Part shown: piece after piece, positions 8,026 to 17,434 of the stretch
Position numbering within the stretch: the first letter of the stretch is position 1
How the letters are laid out: each line of letters begins with the position of its first letter
DNA from: Flavobacterium tagetis
GTDB lineage: Bacteria > Bacteroidota > Bacteroidia > Flavobacteriales > Flavobacteriaceae
Length of the DNA: 64,000 nt
Direction: 5' to 3'
Assembly: GCF_016735615.1 (NCBI RefSeq)
Contig: NZ_JAERSF010000001.1
Location: forward strand, 1,240,001 to 1,304,000
The notes under the pieces: generated by a model
Told to the model about the DNA's origin: nothing
What the model saw: only the letters and a program-made list of their open reading frames with translations
Databases searched by the model: none
Program-made: the position numbers and the translations under genes

Positions 8026-8436
8026 ATGTATCCACTAGAAATGGTAAAACCAATGGAGGCTGAATTAACAGCTGCTGGTTTTCAAGACTTACATAGTGCT
8101 GAAGCTGTTGAGAATGCTATCAAAGCTGAAGGTACCACTTTAGTTGTTGTAAACTCTGTTTGCGGATGCGCTGCAAGAAATGCACGTCCAGGAGCAAAAA
8201 TGAGTTTGGAAGGAGCTAAAAAACCAGATCATTTAATTACTGTTTTTGCAGGTGTTGACAAAGAAGCTGTTGATGCTGCAAGACAACATATGTTCCCATT
8301 TCCTCCATCTTCGCCATCTATGGCTTTGTTTAAAAACGGAGAATTGGTTCACATGTTAGAGCGTCACCACATCGAAGGACGCCCAGCTGAATTAATTGCT
8401 GAGAATTTACAGGATGCGTTTAACGAGTTCTGTTAA
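8026..8436 (+). CDS. BrxA/BrxB-family bacilliredoxin
   Basis: Small thiol-disulfide protein of 136 aa from the ATG at 8026, matching the YphP/YqiW (UPF0403) family length. The active-site CGC motif is at C46-C48 within [14 protein letters not shown]. In Firmicutes these proteins remove bacillithiol from S-bacillithiolated targets; many Bacteroidota also make bacillithiol, so the same role is plausible here. The tail [15 protein letters not shown] is family-typical. The gene stands alone with its own -7 box and ends at an octamer-armed terminator element shared with the convergent efflux operon. Confidence 0.92.
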   Translation: MYPLEMVKPMEAELTAAGFQDLHSAEAVENAIKAEGTTLVVVNSVCGCAARNARPGAKMSLEGAKKPDHLITVFAGVDKEAVDAARQHMFPFPPSSPSMALFKNGELVHMLERHHIEGRPAELIAENLQDAFNEFC

Positions 8437-8444
8437 TTTTTAAA

Positions 8445-8608
8445 GATGCTAAGACTCTAAGTTACTGAGATTCTAAGATTTTTTTTCAGAAGCACAGATT
8501 TGCAGTACAAAGATTTAAAACAAAAAGCACTATGAAAATAGTGCTTTTTGTTTTTTATATGTTTAGTTTAAAAAACTTAGAACCTCAGTAGCTTAGAATC
8601 TCAGAACC
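8445..8608. repeat. octamer-armed inverted element with internal bidirectional terminator
   Basis: The left arm is four tandem octamers from 8446 to 8477: ATGCTAAG, ACTCTAAG, TTACTGAG, ATTCTAAG. The right arm (8576-8607) is four complementary-type octamers in the opposite sense; 27 of 33 arm positions pair. Between them lies a perfect 13-bp hairpin, 8521-8533 with 8538-8550 and a GAAA loop, flanked by A- and T-tracts. It should terminate both brxA (+) and the efflux operon (-). Confidence 0.85.
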
Positions 8609-8613
8609 TTTCG

Positions 8614-9981
8614 TTAAAGATTCCATCCCCCACCAAGTGCTTTGTACAATTCAACCATTGAACTTAATTGTCTTTCGGATAATTGTGCCAGACTTAACTG
8701 TGCGTTGAAAAGGTTAGTTTCTACATCTAAAACTTCTAAGTAAGAAACGTAACCGCTATCATATCTTTCATGAGATAATTTGTAGTTTATTAAAGCGGCT
8801 TGCACTTGTCTATTGCGTGCTTTCCATTCTTCTTGATAAGTTCTAACGTTTTGTATAGATTGTTCTACTTCAGAAACGGCATCAATATATTTTTGTTGAT
8901 AAAGAAATTTGAACTGTTCTGCTTGTTGTCTGTTTGTTTCAACTCTTCTTTTGTTTTTTCCGAATGCAAATATTGGTCCTGCAATTCCGCCAGATGCATT
9001 TTGCATATAAGAACTTCCTAAAAATAGATTACTCAAATCGGCACTTGCAAATCCGGCAATTGCGGCAAGATTAATAGACGGAAATCGCATTGCTTGAGCA
9101 ACACCAATTCTTTCGTTTGCTGCAGCATATCTTAATTCGGCCGCTTTTACATCGGGTCTGTTTTCTAATAAGGCAGACGGAATTGATAATGGAATTTTGC
9201 TGACTATCTGTAACTCTGTATTGCTTTTTCCTCTCGGAATTTCAGTAGGAAGCTGACCTGTAAGTAATGCAATTGCATTTTCTTGATAGGTTATTTGTCT
9301 TTCAATGTTAGGAATCGCAGCTTCTGCAATGGCAACCTGTTGCTCAATTTGTACTTTGTCAACTTCTGAGATATATCCTTTTTCAAATCTCTCGCTTATG
9401 ATTTGATAGTACTTCTCTCTGGTTTCAAGAGTGTGTTTGGTAATTTCCAGCTGATCATCAAAATTTCGCATCTGAAAGTACGCTATTGCAATATTGGCGA
9501 CGATATCAGACAATATTACTTTACGAGCTTCTTCTGTCGCTAGAAGTTCATTTTTAACAGCATTATTTTCATGACGAAATTTCCCCCAAAAGTCAAGTTC
9601 CCATGACATGCTTGCGCCAGCCGTTGATGGAGTAATGTATTTCTTGTTGCTGTTTATCGTAGCTCCATATTGAAAAGATGGAAATAAATCGGCTTTGGAA
9701 TAACCTAATTCAGCACGAAACTGTTCAATTCTTGAAACTGCAATTTTTAAATCGTAATTATTCTCAAGACCTTTTTGAATAAGACCTTTTAAAACATCAT
9801 CATTAAACAAATCAAACCATTTTAGATTGGTTACCGAAGCGAGACTGTCTAAATTTCTTTCGTTTTTATAAGAATCTGATTTTAACTGCTCAGGTTTTTT
9901 ATATTTTGGCCCTACCATACATCCCATTGGAAATAAGGAAAGAGCCAATACAATAACGATTATTTTATACTTCTTACTCAT
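8614..9981 (-). CDS. RND efflux outer-membrane channel lipoprotein (OprM/TolC family)
   Basis: Outer-membrane factor of a tripartite drug-efflux pump, 455 aa, typical for NodT/OprM channels. The N-terminal signal ends in lipobox LFPMGC, so it is lipidated. Two OEP repeats follow (about 60-240 and 265-450), each with long helices and the family segments DLKIAVSRIEQFRAELGYSKADLFPSF (in part) and ALLENRPDVKAAELR. It is the last gene of the operon and overlaps the pump gene by 8 bp, indicating translational coupling. An octamer-armed terminator lies 6 bp past the stop. Pump substrates cannot be read from sequence. Confidence 0.95.
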   Translation of the reverse strand: MSKKYKIIVIVLALSLFPMGCMVGPKYKKPEQLKSDSYKNERNLDSLASVTNLKWFDLFNDDVLKGLIQKGLENNYDLKIAVSRIEQFRAELGYSKADLFPSFQYGATINSNKKYITPSTAGASMSWELDFWGKFRHENNAVKNELLATEEARKVILSDIVANIAIAYFQMRNFDDQLEITKHTLETREKYYQIISERFEKGYISEVDKVQIEQQVAIAEAAIPNIERQITYQENAIALLTGQLPTEIPRGKSNTELQIVSKIPLSIPSALLENRPDVKAAELRYAAANERIGVAQAMRFPSINLAAIAGFASADLSNLFLGSSYMQNASGGIAGPIFAFGKNKRRVETNRQQAEQFKFLYQQKYIDAVSEVEQSIQNVRTYQEEWKARNRQVQAALINYKLSHERYDSGYVSYLEVLDVETNLFNAQLSLAQLSERQLSSMVELYKALGGGWNL

Positions 9982-12900
9982 GGTCTGTAGTATTTGATTC
10001 TACATTGTTTTCTCCTGCTACGATTGTTTCTTCTTTCTTGTGTCCAATTTTTTCAATCATAACAAATAGACCTGGTACAATTAATACACCGAGAACGGTG
10101 GCAATCAACATGCCGCTAAATACAGCCATTCCCATTACAATGCGGGCTTGAGAACCTGCACCAGTAGCAGTCAATAATGGAACAACTCCAAGGATAAAAG
10201 CAAAAGCAGTCATTAAGATCGGACGGAAACGAAGTCTTGCCGCATACATTGCCGATTCGTAAAGCGGTTTCCCTCTTTCGTATTCTTCTTTGGCAAACTC
10301 AACAATAAGAATGGCATTTTTTGCCACTAATCCGATAAGTAAAACGAGTCCGATTTGAGCAAAAACGTTATTGACATAAGCATCACTTCCAAATCTTGCC
10401 AAAAGAAGTCCTAAAAACGCTCCAAACACTGCAAAAGGCGCTCCAAGAAGTACACTAAATGGCAGTTTCCAGCTTTCGTATTGTGCAGCAAGAATTAAGA
10501 ATACAAAAACCAATGCCATAATAAATACAGAAGATCCTCCTGGCGAATGTTTTTCCTGATACGATAAGTTGATGTAATCATAACTCATGTCTGCAGGCAA
10601 AGTCTCTTTGGCAACTTCTTCCAATGCAGTTAAAGCCTGTGCACTACTGTAACCATCATTTGGACTTCCTCCAATTTCAGCAGATCGGAATAAATTTAAA
10701 CGGTTCGTAAAATCGGGTCCCGAAACTTTAGTTGCTGTAACCAATGTCGAGACTGGAAGCATGTCGCCTTTATTGTTTTTTACATAAATCATGTTTAGAT
10801 CTTCCGGCTTAACACGATTGATGGCTTCTCCTTGGACATAAACTTTATACTGACGTCCGAAACGGTTAAAGTCATTTACATAACTACCTCCTAAAAAGGC
10901 TCCAAGCGCTTCGGTGACTTTAGAAACAGGTATTCCTAATTTCATTGCCTTGTCGTTGTCGATATCCAGTTTAATTTGTGGAGTACCAGCATTAAAAGTG
11001 GTGTAAATTCGTTTTATTTCAGGACGCTGTTGTGCTGCGGCAATAAATTTCTGTGTCTGTTCTGCTAAATATTGAGGTGTATTTCCTCCACGGTCTTGCA
11101 GCATTAAACTAAATCCAGCAGAAGCACCCAAACCTTGAATTGCGGGCGGACCAAATGAAAAACAAGTCGCAGTCGTAATTTGAGTGGCCAGTTTTTTATT
11201 GAATCGGTCTACAAACTGTTTTGCCGTTTCAGCTCTTTCTTCCCAAGGTTTCAAGGAAATAAAGATGAAAGCGTTATTTGGCTGATAGGAGTTTGTAAGC
11301 ATACTAAATCCGTTTATCGTGGTATAAGACAGAATCGATTTTTCTTCTTTAAGAAAACTGTCTACTTTTTTAGATATTTCATCAGTACGCTGTAATGATG
11401 ATGCTGGAGGCAAAGCGATATTTACCAAAACATAACCTTGATCTTCTTCGGGAATAAATCCTAACGGAATCTTTTTTCCTAAAAGAACAATTGAAACAAG
11501 AATTACAGCTAGTAAAATAACAATTCGTATTGCTTTTTTTGCAAAAAATGTTGCTCCGCCTATATATTTTCCTGTAACATTTTCGAAAACCCTATTAAAC
11601 CAAGAAAAGAATTTAGCCAGCCATCCTTTTTGCTGATCAATTGGTTTTGTTGGTTTCAAAAGCATGGCACAGAGTGCGGGACTTAAAGACAAAGCACTAA
11701 ATGCCGAAAAGGCGACCGAGACGGCAATGGTTATGGCAAATTGCTGATAAAAACGTCCCGTAATTCCAGGTGTCATTGCAACTGGGATAAAAACGGCGCA
11801 TAGAATTAATGCAATGGCAATTACTGGTCCAGAAACCTCTTTCATCGCTTGAACGGTAGCCTCTTTAGGAGTTTTTCCATGTTCGATATGATGTATTACG
11901 GCTTCTACAACCACAATAGCATCATCGACCACAATACCAATTGCCAATACTAATCCTAAAAGCGAAAGTGTATTGATTGAAAATCCCAACATTGGGAAAA
12001 CCGCAATAGTACCTATCAGCGAAACTGGAACCGTAATTAACGGAATTAAAGTGGCGCGCCAGTTTTGCAGGAATATAAATACCACCAAAATAACCAATAT
12101 AATAGCCTCAAAAAGAGTGTGAACAATATCATCAACCCCTGCAGTAATGGCAAGTGTAGTATCTAAAGATTCTTGATATACAATGTCCTGCGGAAATCTC
12201 TCTGACAATTGTTTCATTGTTGCTTTTGCAGTTTCTGCCACATCAAGAGCATTACTTCCTGGCATTTGGTATAAAGCAACAACGGCACTTGGCGAACTGT
12301 TTCTTCTGGCTGTCGAGCTGTAATTTTCAGTTCCTAATTCGATTCGGGCAATATCAGCAAGTAAAACCTGTGCTCCATCTTCTTTGCTTCGAACTACGAT
12401 ATTTCCAAATTCTTTTTCAGTTACTAATCGATCTTGGAGGGTTACTCCGTATGTAAATTCAGTATTAGGAGGTGCTGGTTCAGCTCCAAATTTTCCTCCC
12501 GGACTAATCATATTTTGTGCATTCAATGCATTTTTGACATCTTCAACCGTTATGCCGAGCTTATTCATAACATCAGCTTTCAGCCAAATACGCATGGAGT
12601 AATCACTACCACCAAAAAGAGCTACCTCTCCAACTCCTTTTATACGAGCCAATTGGTCAACAACATTTATACTAGCGTAGTTATTTAAAAACTTGGCATC
12701 ATATTTAGGATTGGTAGAAGTAATCGTAAAAAGCATCATCGGGAACGAAAGGGACTTTTTTACTACAACACCCTGTTGTTTTACGCTTGAAGGCATAAAG
12801 GGAGCAGACTGGTTTTGTCTGTTTTGCGTAAGCATATTGGCGTTGTCCAGATTGGTTCCTACGTCGAAAGTTACCTCAATGGTACAAGCACCATCAGAAG

Positions 12901-13147
12901 TATTGATCGATTTCATGTACAACATATTTTCGACACCATTCACTTTTTGCTCGATCGGAGTAGCTACTGCTTGTTCCACATTCAACGCATTTGCTCCTGT
13001 AAAAGAAGTAGTGATTTTTACAACTGGCGGATTAATATCCGGATATTGCGAAATAGGTGTTTTTTGTAATGCCAGTAATCCAAGTATCACAATGATAATA
13101 CTAATAACAATGGCAACAATCGGTCTTCGGACGAAAAATTCTCCCAT
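9974..13147 (-). CDS. RND multidrug efflux permease (AcrB/HAE1 family)
   Basis: Inner-membrane proton-driven pump of 1057 aa, full AcrB length. It has 12 predicted TM segments: TM1 at the N-terminus (PIVAIVISIIIVILGLLAL), large periplasmic loops, then TM2-6 and TM8-12. TM4 holds GIVVDDAIVVVEAV with the paired Asp of the proton relay. The periplasmic porter segments (TSFTGANALNVEQAVATPIEQ; GNTPQYLAEQTQKF) are family-typical. It is the middle gene of adaptor-pump-channel, 18 bp after the adaptor and overlapping the channel gene by 8 bp. Substrates are likely hydrophobic drugs, detergents or dyes by family; not determinable here. Confidence 0.96.
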   Translation of the reverse strand: MGEFFVRRPIVAIVISIIIVILGLLALQKTPISQYPDINPPVVKITTSFTGANALNVEQAVATPIEQKVNGVENMLYMKSINTSDGACTIEVTFDVGTNLDNANMLTQNRQNQSAPFMPSSVKQQGVVVKKSLSFPMMLFTITSTNPKYDAKFLNNYASINVVDQLARIKGVGEVALFGGSDYSMRIWLKADVMNKLGITVEDVKNALNAQNMISPGGKFGAEPAPPNTEFTYGVTLQDRLVTEKEFGNIVVRSKEDGAQVLLADIARIELGTENYSSTARRNSSPSAVVALYQMPGSNALDVAETAKATMKQLSERFPQDIVYQESLDTTLAITAGVDDIVHTLFEAIILVILVVFIFLQNWRATLIPLITVPVSLIGTIAVFPMLGFSINTLSLLGLVLAIGIVVDDAIVVVEAVIHHIEHGKTPKEATVQAMKEVSGPVIAIALILCAVFIPVAMTPGITGRFYQQFAITIAVSVAFSAFSALSLSPALCAMLLKPTKPIDQQKGWLAKFFSWFNRVFENVTGKYIGGATFFAKKAIRIVILLAVILVSIVLLGKKIPLGFIPEEDQGYVLVNIALPPASSLQRTDEISKKVDSFLKEEKSILSYTTINGFSMLTNSYQPNNAFIFISLKPWEERAETAKQFVDRFNKKLATQITTATCFSFGPPAIQGLGASAGFSLMLQDRGGNTPQYLAEQTQKFIAAAQQRPEIKRIYTTFNAGTPQIKLDIDNDKAMKLGIPVSKVTEALGAFLGGSYVNDFNRFGRQYKVYVQGEAINRVKPEDLNMIYVKNNKGDMLPVSTLVTATKVSGPDFTNRLNLFRSAEIGGSPNDGYSSAQALTALEEVAKETLPADMSYDYINLSYQEKHSPGGSSVFIMALVFVFLILAAQYESWKLPFSVLLGAPFAVFGAFLGLLLARFGSDAYVNNVFAQIGLVLLIGLVAKNAILIVEFAKEEYERGKPLYESAMYAARLRFRPILMTAFAFILGVVPLLTATGAGSQARIVMGMAVFSGMLIATVLGVLIVPGLFVMIEKIGHKKEETIVAGENNVESNTTDHE

Positions 13148-13165
13148 AATAGTATGTGATTTAGA

Positions 13166-14311
13166 TTACTTTGCAACTACAGTTTCTGGATCGCCCAATT
13201 GCCATTGAACGATTTTTGGAGTAATGACACTTCCGTTTTTCAATAACGAAGTACCTCCCATGGCTATCTTGTCGCCAGGTTTTAATCCTTCTTCAATAAT
13301 ATAACCGTTTTTAACAGAAGGGCCTGGTTTTACAATTTGCATTTGCACTTTGTTATCATTGCCTACTACATATACTTGATAGATTCCTTGAACTTCAATG
13401 ACTGCGCGTTGCGGAATCACAATGGCGTCTTTGCGAATGTCTGTAAGCAATGCCACTTTTACATATTGTCCCGGACGGAGTAATTTGTCAGGATTAGGAA
13501 ATGTAGCTTCAAATGTGATTGCTCCTGTAGAAGGATCAATCTGTCTGTCGGCAAAACTTACTTTTCCTTTCTCAGGATAGATAGAACCGTCAGATAGTTT
13601 TATAGTTACAGTTGCGCCAGAGCCTTTTAAAGCAGAATTTGGTTTGCTAAACTCTCTAAAAAGACGTAAAAATTCCTGTTCGCTAATGGTAAATCGTACT
13701 CTTACATCACCAAGATCAGAAATAGTGTTTAAAATAGACATGGCTCCAGGTCTTACATAATCACCAACGCGGACTTTAGAAATACCGATTAATCCTGAAA
13801 TTGGTGCTAAAATTTGACAATAGCCCAATTCTATCTGAGCATTTTGAACCGAAGCGTCTGAAGCTTTTATTTGGGCTAAAGAAGCGTTATATGCAGCTTT
13901 TGCAGAAACCAATTCTCGTTGGCTGACAGCATTCATTTTGGCTAAAGGAGTTATCATGTCCAAATCTGATTTGGTTTTAGATAATCTCGCCTGCGATTCT
14001 GCGGCAACACCCTGAGCTTCGTTAAGTTTGGCTCTGTATGGTAAAGGATCAATTGTATAAAGAACCTGTCCTTTCTTGACAAAACTTCCTTCTTTAAAAT
14101 TCATACTTTCGATAATACCATCAACTCGGGGGTTAATTTGTATATCAGATTGACCAAAAGTTTGCCCCGTATATTCAGACTCTAAATCTACATCTTGCTG
14201 TAAAACTGAAGTAACTGAAATTTCTAAAGGTTTGGGCGCTGGCGGGGTTTCTTTTTTGCAGGAAAAAAATAAGAAACTTAATAAAATTGCTGAAGAATAG
14301 ATTTTGTTCAT
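13166..14311 (-). CDS. RND efflux periplasmic adaptor lipoprotein (MFP/AcrA family)
   Basis: Membrane-fusion subunit of 381 aa that links pump and channel. The signal peptide ends in lipobox FLFFSC. Ordered domains: lipoyl-like halves around DVDLESEYTGQTFGQSDIQ and GSFVKKGQVLYTIDPLPY, an alpha-hairpin (about 75-150), and a beta-barrel with membrane-proximal domain (RPGQYVKVAL, IVIPQRAVIEVQG). First gene of the operon. No TetR- or AraC-type regulator is adjacent, unlike many acr loci; a GCTAAGTTAGC palindrome at 14374-14384 upstream could be an operator. Confidence 0.95.
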   Translation of the reverse strand: MNKIYSSAILLSFLFFSCKKETPPAPKPLEISVTSVLQQDVDLESEYTGQTFGQSDIQINPRVDGIIESMNFKEGSFVKKGQVLYTIDPLPYRAKLNEAQGVAAESQARLSKTKSDLDMITPLAKMNAVSQRELVSAKAAYNASLAQIKASDASVQNAQIELGYCQILAPISGLIGISKVRVGDYVRPGAMSILNTISDLGDVRVRFTISEQEFLRLFREFSKPNSALKGSGATVTIKLSDGSIYPEKGKVSFADRQIDPSTGAITFEATFPNPDKLLRPGQYVKVALLTDIRKDAIVIPQRAVIEVQGIYQVYVVGNDNKVQMQIVKPGPSVKNGYIIEEGLKPGDKIAMGGTSLLKNGSVITPKIVQWQLGDPETVVAK

Positions 14312-14569
14312 TGTTAAATTCTTTAGATAAAATTCATTAAATACAACTGACTAAAAACCAATAAAGTGCAATAGCTAAGTTAGCGTTTTTTTGGTTAGGT
14401 GGTTAAATATTGTGCGAATTTTGTTAATTTTAGTTAAAATTTTATCTGTCTGTATTTCAATTGATAATGCAAATTAGGATGAAGTGTCATTTACTGCCGA
14501 TAAACTGCATTTTTGTAAGAATAAATTATTCAAAGGACTAGTAGTAATAATTCAAAAACTTATGTAATT
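14312..14569. promoter_or_regulatory. divergent intergenic region between efflux operon and ppk2
   Basis: This 258-bp gap must hold promoters for both directions, but no clean TAnnTTTG with a spaced TTG was found. It contains an 11-bp palindrome GCTAAGTTAGC (14374-14384), 63 bp before the adaptor start, and an AT-only palindrome AATTTTAGTTAAAATT (14426-14441). The first is a modest operator candidate; the second may be chance in AT-rich DNA. Confidence 0.35.
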
Positions 14570-15532
14570 ATGTCAAAAAATAACAAGAAAAAACATAAAA
14601 AAGAGGAAAGGGATGATAATGATTTAAAAAAATTAACTAAAAAGGAATTATTACATCGGGCAAAAAAATTTTCTGAGCAATATTGTGTTGGAGACGATAA
14701 GAACTTCACATTAAAAGGTAAACCAACTTCTTATTCTATAGAAAATGACGATATCTCAGTTCGGAAAACATTAAAAATGGGGGTTAAGGCTCTAGCTGCC
14801 ATGCAGGATATTTTGTATGCGCAAGATAAGTGGTCTGTTCTTATTATTTTTCAAGCTATGGATGCTGCTGGAAAAGATGGTGCTATAAAGCATGTAATGT
14901 CAGGAATAAATCCGCAGGGCTGTCAGGTTTCTTCTTTTAAGGGACCAAGCTCAGAAGAATTAGATCATGATTATTTATGGCGTTGTCAAAAGCACCTTCC
15001 AGAAAGAGGCAGAATAGGAATCTTTAATCGTTCTTACTATGAAGAAGTATTGGTGGTTCGTGTTCATGAACAAATATTGAGAGGGCAAAAACTTCCTGAG
15101 AAATTGATTACCAAAGACATTTGGGATAATCGTTTTGAAGACATTCGAAACTTTGAAAAATATCTGAATAGAAACGGAACAGTTGTCATCAAGTTTTTTC
15201 TAAATGTTTCTAAAGAAGAACAGAAGAGAAGATTTATTGAAAGAGTTGATAATCCTGATAAAAACTGGAAATTCAGTGCAGCCGATGCCAAAGAGAGGGG
15301 CTATTGGGACGATTATATGTATGCTTATGAAGAATTGATTAAAAATACATCTACCAAAAAATCACCTTGGTATGTAATTCCTGCCGATGATAAGTCTTAT
15401 GCCCGAATTGCAATTGCTTCTGCAATTATTCATGCTTTAGACGAAATGGATTTGGAATATCCTAAGGTAAGTGCAGAAAAAATAGCAGAACTCAATGAGG
15501 TTAAAAAAGCATTGTTAGAAGAGAAAGAGTAA
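14570..15532 (+). CDS. ppk2: polyphosphate kinase 2 (PPK2) family protein
   Basis: Transfers phosphate between polyphosphate and nucleoside mono- or diphosphates. It is 320 aa with a charged Lys-rich N-terminus, then the kinase core: Walker A MDAAGKDG (about 98-105), QVSSFKGPS, the lid-module region LWRCQKHLPERGRIGIFNRSYYEEVLVVRVH, and WKFSAADAKERGYWDDYMYAYEE typical of the family. One catalytic domain is present (not the two-domain class II type). The direction (NTP synthesis or NMP/NDP phosphorylation) cannot be assigned. It precedes a SulP transporter gene by 63 bp on the same strand. Confidence 0.93.
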   Translation: MSKNNKKKHKKEERDDNDLKKLTKKELLHRAKKFSEQYCVGDDKNFTLKGKPTSYSIENDDISVRKTLKMGVKALAAMQDILYAQDKWSVLIIFQAMDAAGKDGAIKHVMSGINPQGCQVSSFKGPSSEELDHDYLWRCQKHLPERGRIGIFNRSYYEEVLVVRVHEQILRGQKLPEKLITKDIWDNRFEDIRNFEKYLNRNGTVVIKFFLNVSKEEQKRRFIERVDNPDKNWKFSAADAKERGYWDDYMYAYEELIKNTSTKKSPWYVIPADDKSYARIAIASAIIHALDEMDLEYPKVSAEKIAELNEVKKALLEEKE

Positions 15533-15595
15533 CCTTTTACAATTATAAGCATTCATTTATAATTGTGAATTAGTACTATTTTAATCTTTCTTAAT

Positions 15596-17275
15596 ATGAT
15601 TTCTAAGCTTTTACCCTCACTAGATTGGATTAAAAATTATGAAAAACAGAATCTCAAAAGAGATTTTATTGCAGGCGTAACTCTTGCCGCTTATGGAATT
15701 CCTGTTTCTCTTGCCTATGCAACGCTTGCAGGTTTACCGCCTCAATATGGAATTTATGGTTATCTCATTGGCGGAATATTTTATGCTTTATTAGGATCCA
15801 GCAGACAACTTGCAATAGGTCCTACATCTGCAATTTCTTTATTAGTAGGCACAACTATATCAGGTATGGCAAACGGCGATGTGCAACGATGGTCAGAAAT
15901 TGCCTCGCTTACAGCATTAGTGTTTGCAGGAATGGCCATCATAGCCTATCTGCTGAGGTTAAGTGGCATCATTAATTTTATCAGTGAGACTGTTTTGGTT
16001 GGGTTCAAAGCGGGTGCGGCGATCACTATCGGTTTAACACAATTGCCGAAATTGTTTGGAGTTAAAGGAGGAGGAGATAATTTCTTGGAACGAATTGTTA
16101 TTCTTTTTCATCAAATTCCAGATATGAATACTGCTGTTTTTATTTTTGGAATAATTGCTATTCTGATATTAATTATAGGAGAAAAAGTAGCTCCGCAGTT
16201 TCCGGTTGCAATATTAATAGTGATTTTATCCATTATACTTATTTCGAGCACTTCATTAAAATATGCAGAATTCCATACCGTTGGGATTATTCCGACGGGA
16301 CTTCCTGAGTTTCATTTACCTTCTCTCCGAATTCGAGATGTTGAGGGAGTTTTGCCTCTCGCAATGGCTTGTTTCTTATTGTCTTATATAGAAAGCGTTT
16401 CTGCCGGACGAACTTTAGCACAAAAAAATGGATATGTTATCAATCCGCGACAAGAACTTCTAGCACTTGGAGTTGCCAATGCGGCTGTTTCACTCGGACA
16501 TGGTTATCCTGTTGCGGGCGGTTTATCACAATCAGCTGTAAATGATGCTGCTGGAGCTAAAACACCATTGTCACTTTTGTTTGCTTCCGGCGCTATTGCC
16601 TGTTGTCTTTTGTTTTTGACAGGATATCTTCAAAATCTGCCGACCGTAATCTTGGCCGCGATTGTTCTAGTAGCGATAAGAGGTCTTTTTGATTGGAAAG
16701 AAATAAGACACCTTTATAAAATAAACAAACAAGAATTTGCAGTTGTGATGATTGCGCTTGCAGGAGTATTGATCTGGGGAATTCTCGCGGGAGTTTTACT
16801 TGCAACACTTGTAACCTTATTGCTTTTATTGAAAGCAGCTTCGAAACCTCATGTAGCTTTTTTGGGAAGAGTTCCGGGAACGAGAATTTATACAGATCTG
16901 AAAAGACATCCCGATAATGAGAAAATAGATCATATATTGATTGTTAGAGTAGAATCTTCCATATTTTATTTTAATGCAGAATATATTAAAGAGCGAATTT
17001 TAGAAAAAATCTACAGCGAGCAAGGTTCTTTAAAAACAGTAATATTAGACCTCAATTCGTCACCCCGAGTTGATATTGCTGGCGCGCGTTTCTTAAAGAA
17101 CTTGTTTATTGATTTGCAGACCAAAAATATTACCCTAAAAATTGCAGAAGCCCGTTCTGATGTTAGAGATAGCCTTCGTGCAGAAAATCTTGAAATTCTT
17201 TTTGGGCATATTAGTCGCTCTGTTTCTGTGGATGATCTGGTACAGCTTTCTGCAAAAGAACATCAAAAGCATTGA
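15596..17275 (+). CDS. SulP-family anion transporter with STAS domain
   Basis: Inner-membrane SLC26/SulP transporter of 559 aa, usual length. Residues about 20-420 form the 14-span transport domain, beginning with DFIAGVTLAAYGIPVSLAYATLAGLPPQYGIY (in part), including GPTSAISLLVG, and YPVAGGLSQSAVNDAAGAKTPLS near TM10. A cytoplasmic STAS domain follows (about 435-550; FYFNAEYIKERIL, LDLNSSPRVDIAGARFLKNL). Family members carry sulfate, bicarbonate, chloride or dicarboxylates. No sulfate-assimilation or carbonic anhydrase gene is adjacent, so the substrate is open. It may share a transcript with ppk2. Confidence 0.94.
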   Translation: MISKLLPSLDWIKNYEKQNLKRDFIAGVTLAAYGIPVSLAYATLAGLPPQYGIYGYLIGGIFYALLGSSRQLAIGPTSAISLLVGTTISGMANGDVQRWSEIASLTALVFAGMAIIAYLLRLSGIINFISETVLVGFKAGAAITIGLTQLPKLFGVKGGGDNFLERIVILFHQIPDMNTAVFIFGIIAILILIIGEKVAPQFPVAILIVILSIILISSTSLKYAEFHTVGIIPTGLPEFHLPSLRIRDVEGVLPLAMACFLLSYIESVSAGRTLAQKNGYVINPRQELLALGVANAAVSLGHGYPVAGGLSQSAVNDAAGAKTPLSLLFASGAIACCLLFLTGYLQNLPTVILAAIVLVAIRGLFDWKEIRHLYKINKQEFAVVMIALAGVLIWGILAGVLLATLVTLLLLLKAASKPHVAFLGRVPGTRIYTDLKRHPDNEKIDHILIVRVESSIFYFNAEYIKERILEKIYSEQGSLKTVILDLNSSPRVDIAGARFLKNLFIDLQTKNITLKIAEARSDVRDSLRAENLEILFGHISRSVSVDDLVQLSAKEHQKH

Positions 17276-17366
17276 AATATACTGTAAATCAATTTATAAA
17301 GAGCTGAAAGGTGTTAAAAAAATCAGATAATTAAGGAAAGATCATTTTTAATCTCAAAATAAACTC

Positions 17367-17374
17367 TAAATTTG
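17367..17374 (+). promoter_or_regulatory. -7 promoter element for trhO
   Basis: TAAATTTG matches TAnnTTTG 61 nt upstream of the trhO ATG. No clear TTG lies at the -33 spacing. Confidence 0.45.
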
Positions 17375-17434
17375 CCGCAGATTTTAAAGAAAATCTAAAA
17401 AACATATATTTCTTAACTTAAAACTGTTTATAGC

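Noticed and set aside
12693..13208. A 171-aa plus-strand frame
   Set aside because: It is antisense to the well-supported RND pump; reading opposite a conserved gene produces such frames.
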